Shown: positions 10,036-18,595, numbered from the stretch's first letter. The stretch is 19,693 bases of DNA from Phialocephala subalpina (GCA_900073065.1 FJOG01000050.1:307139-326831); one strand, 5' to 3'. Translations and numbers: made by a program. The notes: generated by a model from the sequence alone, not told the origin.

Positions 10036-10690
10036 ATTTTAATGTTTAACGCTAAGGAAATCTTTATTTACTTGAGCAACGAATCGATTATTTATAAGAT
10101 AGTTTTAAGAGAGCTTAAAAGCACGAATGATTTCCTCGGTTCGACGGAAATATTTATTAATAGACCCTATAAACGCTATACGTCCGATAAGTTCTTTGGA
10201 ATTATAATTAATATAAAAGCGTCTATAAGATTAATAATTGGTTATAATTAGTATTTAGCTTACTAAGCTATCAACGAGATTATTATACTTAACACTTTAA
10301 TTAAAAGCGCTATCTAAATTAAGTTCGGAATCAAATTAACTTCTTCCGTAGGTTTTATTAAGATTAACTTACTTATTAACGCTACGGAATTTCACGTAAT
10401 AAAAGCTAATACCCCTTTCTTACTTTATCTCGCGAATATAGTTCTTTGGAATTATAATTAATATAAAAGCGTCTATAAGATTAATAATTGGTTATAATTA
10501 GTATTTAGCTTACTAAGCTATCAACGAGATTATTATACTTAACACTTTAATTAAAAGCGCTATCTAAATTAAGTTCGGAATCAAATTAACTTCTTCCGTA
10601 GGTTTTATTAAGATTAACTTACTTATTAACGCTACGGAATTTCACGTAATAAAAGCTAATACCCCTTTCTTACTTTATCTCGCGAATATA
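10036..10690 (+). pseudogene. Copia protease region, internally duplicated
   Basis: The frame from 10042 runs MFNAKEIFIYL to the protease start DKFFGIIINIKASIRLI. Here the family's FFG-I-V-I-D-T-G-A-S reads N-I-K-A (10210-10218), each of D, T and G lost by a transition. The following part (YLAYxAINEIIILNT, then KFGIKLTSSVG, NATEFHVIKA and TPFLLYLANI) is the rest of the protease. Positions 10191-10440 are then repeated exactly at 10441-10690. Because 250 is not a multiple of three, the duplication also shifts the frame. Confidence 0.75.
10191..10690 (+). repeat. Exact 250-bp tandem duplication
   Basis: Positions 10191-10440 and 10441-10690 are identical over all 250 bases by line-by-line comparison, both starting GTTCTTTGGA and ending CGCGAATATA. 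Both copies carry the same RIP-type changes. Confidence 0.97.
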
Positions 10691-11640
10691 CTAATAAGGA
10701 AATCTTAGAGCACCTAACAAAATATTGCCATTATTACTAGAAACACAGTAATTCTCCCGGAAGATTTCGCTTTACTATCCGAGAGGATATAAAGTTTAAT
10801 TATTACGTTTTAATTAACGTTATATATATTAATAATACCCTATTACTCTATATTATAAATAAAGTTACGAGATTTCAAAACGGGAAGTTTCTTAAGAATA
10901 TCTCTATAAAATATACTTGGGATACGTTACGCCAGATTTAGATTAATACGTACTTAAGACCTCCGGATATAATTACTTATAATACTAGAAAGAACTTTGT
11001 TAGTAGTAAGTTTAAATAACACGCTAAATCCCTTGGAATTACTATTAAAAGTGTCCTAGTTAAGGCATATAACTCAATAGGTATTATCGAGAGATATCAC
11101 GGTCTTATTCGCAGAGCTTACAAAATTATAACTCAAGAGTTACTAGATCTCCAGAGAGATATAGCTCTCTAGATGGCTTTTAAAGCTATTAACGATATAG
11201 TCGGACTTAATGGTATTATCCTTATTCTTTTTGTTTTTGGCGCTTACCCGAGAATAATCGAATATAATGCCCCATTAAGTGATATTATCTAGCGAGTAGC
11301 TACTCTCAAAAAGGCCATGGACGAAGTCCGTAAGCTAAGAGCTAAGAGACAAGTTTCCGATGCATTTTACCGTCGAAACGGCCCTAATATTACAAATCTC
11401 AAAGGTTTAGAAATCAATTCTTAAGTCCTAGTTTGGAGAGAAACCCCTAATAGTAAAGCCGGCTAATAAAAGGGCCTATATAACCTACTTGGAATTAGTA
11501 AAGAAGATTATAATATTAATCTGCCAAGTGGACTAACCTCGTTTCGCTTTATAATAGTAAAACCATATTACTAAGACCCGGAAGATGAGATTTATAACAA
11601 GCTAAACGAGTCTCGAACGGAAACTCAACCGGAGATTTCC
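10691..11640 (+). pseudogene. Copia integrase
   Basis: Core pieces are visible in one plus-strand frame. INKVTRFQNGKFLKN matches the family's VDKATRF with Asp now Asn. TYNTRKNFVSSKFK matches TYDxGKNF with Asp again Asn. AYNSIGIIERYHGLIRRAYK keeps the catalytic Glu (GAG at 11089-11091). The C-terminal part reads KKAMDEVRKLRAKRQVSDAF, then NGPNITNLKGLEINS and PYNLLGISKEDYNINLPSG, as in fungal copia polyproteins. Stops are RIP-type. With both Asp residues gone, integration activity is lost. Confidence 0.85.
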
Positions 11641-13304
11641 TTTGAACGAGAATAGCCGCAGGAATAGCCGTAACCACCAGTCCACCGATGGCGCGGCAGA
11701 CTTAGGAAAAACGCAACCACTATTAACCTTACGGTCTACGTTTAATCAGAAGGCTACGTTAAGTTCAGAAACTCCCGCCAACTGGAGATTAATGGCTTAG
11801 TCAAGCGCGGGGTATTTGACTTGGTTCACCCGAACGACGTGCCCGACGGCCTTAGAATTTTTAATTCTAGGTTCGTCGACCAGATTAAGAACAAGGGCAC
11901 TAATAAGGCTTTCGAGAAGTCTAGGCTCGTAATACAAGCTTATAATAATATGGAGAAATCCCTCGTGCTTACTTAGTCTCTAATTATTTAGCGAGTTAAC
12001 CAGAGATTAGTATTAGCTCTTGCGGTAACCTTCCCGGAAAACGGTCTCTATTTAAGAGATATTACGCAAGTCTACACTCAATCGACTACGAAGTTAAATC
12101 AAGACTTCTACGTTAGACCACCGAAGGAAGTAAAGCAATAGAGTAATTATATCCTCAAGGTTATCAAGCCACTATATAGTGTCCCAGAAGCCGGAAATCA
12201 CTAGTTTGGCACTTACTATAAACACCACCTGGAGAAGCTAAATATAAGCCAATTAACCTACGACCCCTGCCTCCTTTACGCCAATACGACAGACTACTTT
12301 GGCGTCGTCGGCCTACAGACTAATAACACCCTGTTTCTCGCAAACAAGGAGTTTACTTAGGCCGAGCAGGAGAAGTTAAATAAAGCTAACTTCCTAGCCA
12401 AAGGCAGAGAAACCTTAATAATTATTACATTACTTAAGTTCAACGGAGGACTAATTACCCTCACCGAGGACAAGTCCATTACGCTAACGCAAGAATAATA
12501 ATCTAAGGCCCTGCGATTAGTCATAAAAACTACGGCAGATCTTACTAGTTCGAGAGGCGCGACTAGACAAAGAGTATCGCCAAAAGACTAGTACGTAGTA
12601 TAGAGAGCACGAGGTGCCTATATTGCTATAGTTTCTCAGCCAAAGGCTGCTTTCGACCTCTCTTTTGCTGCCTAGACCCTTAACCCCGGAAAGGAGGAGA
12701 TTAAGCAGCTTAATAAGCGTATCGAATGGCAAATATAAAACGCCTCTAGAGGACTAAGATTTGTTTAGCTCGATAAAAGATCTCTTAGACTTATTGTTTT
12801 TACCGATGCTTCCTTTGCAAATAATAACGATTTTACCTCCTAGATTGGCTACGTTATTACGCTCGCAGATCAAAATAACAACGCAAATATCGTTTACTGG
12901 TTATTAACGAAGTGCAAAAGAATTACTCGTAGTGTATTAGCTTTTGAGCTATATACTATGAGTCATAGTTTTAATATGGCGGCTTTTATCAAGTCTATAA
13001 TCGAGAAGGCCCTTAATTACCCGGTGCTCCTACTTATAATTTGTACCGACTCGAAATCACTCTATAATTGCCTAATTAAACTAGGAATAACCCAAGAGAA
13101 GAGATTAATGGTAAACCTCATGTGCCTACGTTAATCATACGAGCGTAAAGAGATTGCTGAGATTAAGTAAATCGACGGAGATAGTAACCCCGCGGACGCC
13201 ATAACAAAGTTCAAGCCCTATTAAGCTCTAAGAGATCTGCTCGACTCGAATAAGCTTAATATTAAAGCGACGGAGTGGGTAGAACGCGGTATGGAAGCTT
13301 AGAT
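11641..13304 (+). pseudogene. Copia reverse transcriptase and RNase H, less decayed part
   Basis: Reverse transcriptase blocks include FNSRFVDQIKNKGTNKAFEK, SRLVIQAYNN, LYLRDITQVYTQSTTKLNQD, FYVRPPKE and VIKPLYSVPEAGNH. The catalytic Asp-Asp pair reads Asn-Asn at 12322-12327 (GLQTNNTLFLA). RNase H blocks are VFTDASFANNNDFTS (Asp kept), LTKCKRITRSVLAFELYTM, CTDSKSLYNCLIKLG, TQEKRLMVNLMCLR and DSNPADAITKFKP. It still has stops, but GC content and CpA frequency are clearly higher than upstream. A minus-strand open frame at 12517-12732 is a shadow. Confidence 0.9.
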
Positions 13305-13323
13305 GGAGAAAAAAAAGAGGAGG
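13305..13323 (+). promoter_or_regulatory. Purine tract, possible copia polypurine tract
   Basis: GGAGAAAAAAAAGAGGAGG lies downstream of the RNase H coding region and resembles a polypurine tract. However, it ends about 51 bp before the 3' LTR as defined by the target duplication, whereas such tracts usually touch the LTR. It could be an upstream tract, or the distance may be peculiar to this family. Confidence 0.4.
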
Positions 13324-13374
13324 TTAGCGTTTTAGTGTTTTTGATATGGTAATACCACTTTTAAGTGTGCCTAG

Positions 13375-13564
13375 TATTGGAATAAATATTACGTGTTTTA
13401 GGCTATATGCCTAGCGTGAGTATACTCTCCATAAGAGAGCAGGCCTCGAGTTCTTAGACTTGACAAGACGATAATAATGAATAGCACTTTTGATTTTACT
13501 TTACGATTACCCTTTATCATAGACGCGTACGCTTAAGTGATACGTATCTCCGATTATAGCGACA
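13375..13564 (+). repeat. Copia 3' LTR (190 bp)
   Basis: It aligns gap-free with 1015-1204 and ends GCGACA, keeping the terminal CA. It is followed at once by AATAC. It is the better-preserved copy and would be the better query for finding relatives. Confidence 0.92.
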
Positions 13565-13569
13565 AATAC
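13565..13569. repeat. Target-site duplication AATAC, right copy
   Basis: This is identical to 1010-1014 and immediately follows the right copia LTR. Confidence 0.9.
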
Positions 13570-13790
13570 AAATAGAATCCTAATGAGGATTAGTCGTAAA
13601 AATACTAGTGTAATTAGTAGGGTATGCGCGCGAAGTGTTTAGAAGTCAACCGGAGCGGCGATTTGTATTTGGTTTTACGATCTGCGGAAGTCTAATACGG
13701 CTTTAAGTGTTCGTTAGATTTGGGCCGTATAACTCCGAGAAGTTTGAGATTCACAAAGAGTCGGAGCGATTAGTAAGGTTAGCCAGGCGG
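13565..13790 (+). pseudogene. FunK1-type fungal protein kinase, continuation after the copia insert
   Basis: Past the target duplication the 5' frame continues briefly as K, stop, NPNED, stop, S, matching the family's KxNPDED element. A one-base shift near 13597-13602 then leads to KILV, stop, LVGYAREVFRSQPERRFVFG and FTICGSLIRL, a stop where Trp is expected, VFVRFGPYNSEKFEIHKE, ESERLVRL. This is the most conserved FunK1 signature (YAREVF...QP.RRFV.GFT.CGS..RLWVFDR.G.Y.SE.F.IHKEPER). Similarity fades near 13760, before the kinase catalytic core (HRD and DFG regions), which I do not find. The gene was therefore also truncated at its 3' end, or that part is beyond recognition. Confidence 0.85.
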
Positions 13791-13841
13791 TCTTAACTTC
13801 ATGCTCCCTCAATGCGTGTAACCTTAGTTCTCTTTAACTCT

Positions 13842-13915
13842 TTAGATTTTAACTCATCGGATTTTTACTTATCGGATTTTTACTTATCGGATTTTTACTT
13901 ATCGGATTTTTACTT
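13842..13915 (+). repeat. 15-bp tandem repeat, four exact copies plus one degenerate
   Basis: ATCGGATTTTTACTT occurs four times without change at 13856-13870, 13871-13885, 13886-13900 and 13901-13915. It is preceded by a diverged unit, TTAGATTTTAACTC, at 13842-13855. The open frame over it (13812-14036, repeating SDFYL) is just the repeat translated. Confidence 0.93.
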
Positions 13916-15030
13916 TATAATTTATTTTAATCTCCCTTTATCCACTTACTTTTTATCGTCTTTCAACTCTTTGAAAGATTCGCTCCTTTTCGTTGCTATT
14001 ATTTACTGTAGTCCTCCGCTCCCATCTCCGGCCTAATATACTGCGGCTACCGCTAACCGTCGACCCACAGTTGCCTCCTTTGTGTGCTTATATCTCCTTT
14101 AAAGCTTATTTAGCTGACCTTACTCTTCCTCGCATCCTGCTCGCGTCGCCGCCGCACCTATTCTAGTACCTCTTCCGGTCCTTTCTCCTGCTCGACCATG
14201 CTTACCTGTGACTCGCTTAGCTGCCCCGCAGCACCAGCTCCCGCACTTTATCCATGAGCTCCTTTTACTCCCTCTTCTACTCCCTCCTCCACTCCCTCGC
14301 CCGTTGCGTCACATTCTCGGACGCTTCTCCCAGCTCCTTCCGTGTATTTTTCCTCGTTCGACGTCCTGGCCGCTCGCGACGTCGTCCTCCCCTCCTCGTC
14401 TCCACCATAACGGTGTGCACCACTGCTCTCATCTTCATTTCGATCTCCACCTCGTCTATCCTTCTTTTATTTCGTCCTTGTTACTACGTCTGCAGCTCGC
14501 TTTTCGTCTTCTCCTCGCTCCTTCTCTATTGCGTCTCACACCATAGCGTTCCGTGTTCCGTGCTGTGTATTGTGTGTTGTGGCGGTTGCCGTGCACTGTA
14601 ACTCTAGCTATCGCTTTAGCTAGCTATCTGCTGTGCGTCGCGTCTATTGCGTTTACACTACATAATGTGCTTTGTACGTCTATACCGTGTCGACTACTGT
14701 TTAGTCTACCGTTTCCTCCCTGCGTGCTACGTAACGGCGTCGGCTGCGTAAGATGTATATAATAAATAGCTTTATCTCCAACGGGAAAGAGGTTCCCTAT
14801 ATACTCCGCGTCACTAGCGTGCTCGCTTAATCTTACAACTGGACACCACCTAAGGGCGAACACTCGTCCGATTGTCCTCACCTATTCGTGCCAGCAATGT
14901 ACACGTGATAGAGTAATAACGTCTTCACTCCCTTGCATATTTTGTATTGAGCGCTACTTGTAGCTCCCTCCATTTGCCCAAGGCTAAGGGTAAGGCTATG
15001 AGTGAGGTTGGCTACTTAGGCTGTCTCGCG
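13916..15030. other. Gene-free stretch, pyrimidine-rich on the plus strand
   Basis: About 14,080-14,560 is markedly C/T-rich on the plus strand (TCCTCCACTCCCTCG-like) and much more GC-rich than the flanks. Overlapping open frames at 14208-14546 and 14254-14601 are made of Leu, Pro, Ser, Arg and His and look like composition artefacts. From 14,560 to 15,030 the sequence is mixed and CpG-rich (for example GCGTCGCGTC), with no convincing frame on either strand. It is not obviously RIP-mutated. The minus strand of 14,250-14,400 reads as Arg/Glu-rich pieces that could be remains of a retroelement Gag, but I see no motif. Confidence 0.5.
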
Positions 15031-15059
15031 TATAGCCCCGTCCGCCGGACGGGGCTATA
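15031..15059. repeat. Perfect 14-bp GC-rich inverted repeat (hairpin)
   Basis: TATAGCCCCGTCCG at 15031-15044 and its exact reverse complement at 15046-15059 are separated by a single C. Nearby GGCTA-type motifs recur (AAGGCTAAGGGTAAGGCTATG before, GCGAGGCTAGGTAAGCG and GGCGAGGCTACCTAGCCGC after). GGCTAGGTA near 15076 and TACCTAGCC near 15109 could form a second stem. It could be the end of a small non-autonomous transposon or a subterminal hairpin. It has no T-run and does not look like a transcription terminator. Confidence 0.85.
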
Positions 15060-15174
15060 GACAAGGCTACAGCGAGGCTAGGTAAGCGCTTCATATTATG
15101 GCGAGGCTACCTAGCCGCTCACCACTACTCATCCGGCCTCTCTCCATCTCATCTTCATTTCAACTCCAATATCG

Positions 15175-15513
15175 TCAATCAAGACCATCACCGTCCTGCG
15201 TACCGTCCACTCTGCTTCCCGTGTTGATTCTCTTGGGAGCACGGCCAGTCGTGGGTGACTTGCTCCTGGAGCTCTGCCCGCTCGGCGCTAGGAACGACGT
15301 TGTTGCTGGTGTGCTTGAGGAGAGGGTGCTGGGCCAGCCTCTTTGGCTCCCATACGCCAATGCGGCCGACTCCGATGGTGTCCCTGTAAACGAACCGCTT
15401 TCACCGGATTGCTTTGCTTTATTGGCGGGACGAAATGGTGTGGTTGTCGAGTATCGTATGCCGCCTTCACCTTGCTCAACTCGACCTTTCGGACTGGGCA
15501 TCGGCTGTTCCAT
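15175..15513 (-). CDS. Doubtful small ORF, Ser/Thr/Gly-rich, 112 residues
   Basis: I do not recognise this protein. The minus frame begins MEQPMPSPKGRVEQGEGGI, continues with low-complexity polar sequence (SGESGSFTGTPSESAALAYG, then STLSSSTPATTSFLAPSGQS), and ends DGTQDGDGLD at a TGA. The ATG context GAGGCATGG has G at -3 and +4, favourable for initiation. Composition is ordinary and unmutated. It lies about 260 bp beyond the stop of the transcription-factor gene, on the same strand. Against it, the opposite strand is open too (15098-15610, 170 codons), there is no motif, and length is small. It could be a first exon, a transcript tail of the neighbour, or chance. Confidence 0.25.
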   Translation of the reverse strand: MEQPMPSPKGRVEQGEGGIRYSTTTPFRPANKAKQSGESGSFTGTPSESAALAYGSQRGWPSTLSSSTPATTSFLAPSGQSSRSKSPTTGRAPKRINTGSRVDGTQDGDGLD

Positions 15514-15775
15514 GCCTCGTGTGCTCCCTTACAGACCTGCGCATTTCCTTAGGGCAGACTTGTCAATCTTGGTAGGGCAATCTTTCGAGTTGTGCGCTTC
15601 CGCGCAGTAGCCACATGCTGCGGATGTTGGGAAGATGTGCGATTCTGAAGGCTTTCATATCACGATGTTGACAACGGAATTTTCGAAATTAGACAGGGCA
15701 TTCAGCAGTTCAAGTCCAGTAAATGACAAATGCCAATTAGGTTGCACCAACAAAGAAATGTGCTAAAAAGTGAAG
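15514..15775. other. Presumed 3' flank of the transcription-factor gene
   Basis: This is ordinary-composition sequence between the stop at 15776-15778 (read on the minus strand) and the doubtful ORF. I see no domain. On the minus strand it would hold the 3' untranslated region; no clear AATAAA signal was found. Confidence 0.4.
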
Positions 15776-18595
15776 TCAATCTCCAGCCCGCCTAGCTGCC
15801 TTTCTTTGTTTCCGGATCCTCTTCGTCTCATTATCCATCACACAAGTAACCACTTGCTCGTCCGCCATCCTATGTTTTCTCCTCATATGTTGCCGGCACG
15901 CATCTTCTTGTGAAAAGTGTTTCCCGTGCCTGCTCAACGACCGGTTGCATATGGAGGCCGTGCAGTAGAATTTTTCGGTCCGAAGATGGACTGAGTTGAT
16001 GTGCCGATTGTGTTCGTGCTTTGTGGCTTGCCGAGCGGGGCATGACTGGCATTTAAAGGGTAGATTATGATATCTGCAGTGGTGGCTGAGGCGAGCGATT
16101 AGCTGATGTGAGAGGTGGAAGGAAGGGGAAGAGGGCAGAGGGCAGAGGGCAACATACTTGTGGTCGCTCCTGGTTTCGAAGACTTTCTTTAAATTGGCCC
16201 ATATTGTCGCTATTTTGAAGCCGTACAGCCAATCCTGGGTGCGAATTCAGAATATGCGGATTGAACTTCGACATTGGAAGAATCAAAACCCCGCTAGGAG
16301 ATGAACTTGTTTTGTCCGCTTTCCCTCCCTCCAATAAAGCTATGGACCTATTTCGTTGCCAGCTGATATACGATGATATCTTTGGACGTTCGAATCCTGG
16401 TGATCCACGAACATATTCACACCAGCCATACTTTTTCTCCGGGTTGACCGTGATCTCCGTCACTCGGATTCGTGCATGCTCGGGGATGAATTCCGTTTCG
16501 ACGCCTTCTTCTTCTAATTCCATATAACGCTGGTTCCATTCCGCCACCATTGAACTATCCCAAACACCTTCTCGCATGGGCTCGCCATCGGAGTTAGTGT
16601 ATGATCGAAGCAAGGAGATGGCACGACGACGCACCGTCCGATCACGACACCATTTCGAAACTGCGTGAAGTGGCATGACAATCCCCACGTCGAACATGTA
16701 GTCGCCGTGACACCGAGAATCTTTCGTTGCATTTAAAATCGATTCACACAGTAAAACGATCGCATTAAATTCGGGGAGGTGCTTATCGAAGGAGGTGTTA
16801 TCATTGGTATCGAGGGAGCTGGTAATCACGATATCCATCACGCTGCAGCGGGCGAGGAGCATATTTGCTGCTACCGATAAAGAGGAGCTTAGTGCAGGAA
16901 TACTCGCATAAAGACGTTGGAATGCCAAACCCCAACGGATGACCTCCTGGGCAAATTTATTCCTCTCGACTTGAAGCTTTTTGGGAATCTCTCCTTGGTT
17001 CTCCGGATCTTCCGAACTGCGGGCCACCTGGTCATTCATGTTTCGCACTAATGAACCAGTTACCGTACACATAAAGTGAGTGGCTCGTCTTTCAATGAGT
17101 TCCAAATATAATCGAGCTTCGTGAACGTCTGAAAATGTACTAGGCATTCGTTCAACAGTCTCATTGCCCTCATTCATCAGTATCTCATGCTCTTCCAGCG
17201 ACCTCGAGCTGAAATGTGTTGCAACCTGATCATCGAGCCTAGCAAAAGCTTGAACCAACTCATCTTCAATAATTTCAGATGCGGGAGAGCAGATCCCCAC
17301 GTTGTGGGCCTTCCATTTGTGATTCTTCAGCCAGTCGCGCAACAACTCATTGCCGCTACGTGCATGAGAAAGTGCAGTGAAGCTGTTGCCATTGAGACCT
17401 TCAAAGCAGCACACTAAGAGACATCCGATCAGAGCTTTCCTAGGATTGTCACTTGTTTCTCGTATCGCTAGGCTACTTCTCATTGTTCGAATCGCCCTCC
17501 CATATCGGTGCAGTGCGAATCGCCTCATTTCAGGTGCCTCAACTGAACTTCCTCGCCGTAAGGCCATCTTGGATTCGGTAAGCGCACCAATAGCAATTAT
17601 CGCATCGCGCACAAAGGCTTCGTCGTGAGCCGCTTGCATGATGAGACAATCCCATAATGTCGAAGCAAAATCCTGACATTGAATCCAAGACAAACTGACC
17701 GTTGTTTTGGTCATGTAGGAGCGAAAAAATCGCTCTTCCATCTCATTTTGAAAGGGGAGTCGTATGGAAGGCGAACACAAGGCCACCAGATTCGCCAACC
17801 TGTGGCGTGGGAGGTATGGTTCCATTAGATATTCGTCTCCTCCCTGACTCGCTCCACGGCCCTGTATCTCAATATCAGGTACATTGACGTTCCTGGCTTT
17901 GTGTTCCGATATATTCTTGGCAGGTTGGCATGGTGGGATACTACTAGGCCGATCAACACCAGCTGCATTCCCTTTACATTCTCTTCCAAAATCAGGATGC
18001 CGCTCTTCAGCCGCCAAACTTTCAATCTTTTCTTGATCTGCTTTTGAGTTTTGTGTCTTTAGAGAAAGCAGCACAGCATCGTTACCATCAACATCTTGAT
18101 CGGGAACCATTGGGTGTGTCAGAGATGTTATGGTCTCGACCATTGACCATAGACAGTGACTAAGCTCGGGAGTTTGGTCCAGGACGCCACTTGCAAGAAC
18201 TTTCTCTTGGAAGTTGAGGCATGCTGTGCTTGTCTGAGAGATTGCTTCCTCCAGATTTGATATTTTGTTTTGAAGTGATTGGATGGTGTTTTCTTTGCGA
18301 AGCCTGTAGTTCCGCTGTGCTTGCCTTATCTGAGTCCGACGTCTCTGCTAACGATCAGTACCCATATTCTTTGCTGCCATTGTTATCGAAAAAGACTTGC
18401 CTCGATCTGAGTCAGATCTGTAGTACTGATTCTTGGTCTCCCTCTATGCCTCCCCGAATTCTTGTCCTTGTCGTGACTAGCAAGCCCAGTCTTTTCACCC
18501 CTACTCTGTCGGCCCATCATCTCTTTTGTGGGCTCAATAGTAGAGCCACCGGTCGTAGCAGTAGGTGTAACCACTCTTTCGATAGGTATGGTCAT
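15776..18595 (-). CDS. Predicted transcription factor: bZIP, DUF3468-like middle, two C2H2 fingers
   Basis: Three-exon model, complement of join(15776-16102, 16158-18347, 18401-18595), about 903 residues. Exon 1 (1-65) starts at the ATG at 18595-18593, has an in-frame TGA shortly upstream, and ends in the basic GRPRIS motif. Exon 2 opens with a bZIP: RRRTQIRQAQRNYRLRKENT (about 67-86), a short zipper (L90, L97), and the family's extension FQEKVLASGVLDQTPELSHC. From about 250 to 690 it resembles the DUF3468 (fungal_trans_2) region of Zn2Cys6 regulators: LVALCSPSIRLPFQNEMEER, LWDCLIMQAAHDEAFVRDAI and IAIGALTESKMA. No Zn2Cys6 cluster is present. Exon 3 carries C2H2 fingers: C813-x2-C816-x12-H829-x4-H834 and C842-x4-C847-x19-H867-x4-H872, then a basic tail (KRIRKQRKAARR). 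Expected to act in the nucleus as a DNA-binding regulator; targets unknown. No RIP-type stops. Without splicing, the middle exon alone reads as a 692-codon frame at 16065-18143. Confidence 0.75.
16103..16157 (-). other. Predicted intron 2 of the transcription-factor gene (55 nt)
   Basis: On the minus strand it begins GTATGT, a strong fungal donor, after the codon CAA, and ends CATCAG. It is phase 0. Its body is a pyrimidine tract containing three GCCCTCT units. Removing it joins ...NQERPQ to LIARLSHHCRY and puts both C2H2 fingers in frame. The later acceptors CTCAG and TGCAG would give an early stop (ATA TCA TAA). TGCCAG at about 16,047 would be in frame but would remove the first zinc Cys. 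Confidence 0.75.
18348..18400 (-). other. Predicted intron 1 with a GC donor (53 nt)
   Basis: On the minus strand exon 1 ends ATCGAG and the intron begins GCAAGT, the preferred form of the rare GC-AG class. ACTGAT just before the end is a plausible branch site, and the intron ends GTTAG (or three bases later at CAG). Both acceptors keep the frame and yield the bZIP basic region (E-Q-R-R-R-T or E-R-R-R-T). No GT donor that I tried joins the two coding parts in frame. Confidence 0.65.

Larger units (their letters stand above)
1015..13564 (+). mobile_element. Ty1/copia LTR retrotransposon, decayed, carrying a nested gypsy element
   Basis: Two 190-bp direct repeats, flanked by the duplication AATAC, bound the element. 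The order inside is leader, gag (split by the gypsy insert), CCHC-type knuckle, protease, integrase, reverse transcriptase and RNase H, with integrase before reverse transcriptase as in Ty1/copia. Removing the 6,375-bp gypsy insert plus one 5-bp target copy leaves about 6.17 kb. The 250-bp tandem duplication in the protease adds to that, so the original was near 5.9 kb, a normal copia length. The 5' two thirds are saturated with RIP-type stops, while the reverse transcriptase and RNase H part is visibly less altered. The element is dead. It landed inside a FunK1 gene in the same orientation. Confidence 0.92.

Noticed and set aside
13305..13323. Using the purine tract to place the copia LTR start at about 13324
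   Set aside because: The left copy shows no similarity there, whereas starts at 1015 and 13375 give equal LTR lengths and a perfect 5-bp target duplication.
14208..14601. Overlapping plus-strand frames of 112 and 115 codons
   Set aside because: Both follow from the pyrimidine-rich block (repeated Leu, Pro, Ser and Arg codons). Two frames open over the same bases with no motif indicates composition rather than coding.
14748..14836. Possible short solo LTR or small inverted-repeat element (GTAAGAT at the left, ATCTTAC at the right)
   Set aside because: Seven-base inverted ends 89 bp apart are expected by chance at this scale. I found no target duplication and no second copy in the window.
15098..15610. 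Plus-strand open frame of 170 codons
   Set aside because: Composition is that of a GC-balanced region open on both strands, with Leu, Pro, Ser and Arg bias and no motif. The minus frame in the same place looks slightly more protein-like, and neither is convincing.
15870..16052. Separate 60-codon minus-strand gene starting MPVMPRSASHKARTQ
   Set aside because: It is the wrong frame over the C2H2 exon. The alternative frame gives two correctly spaced zinc fingers and splices in frame to the upstream exon.
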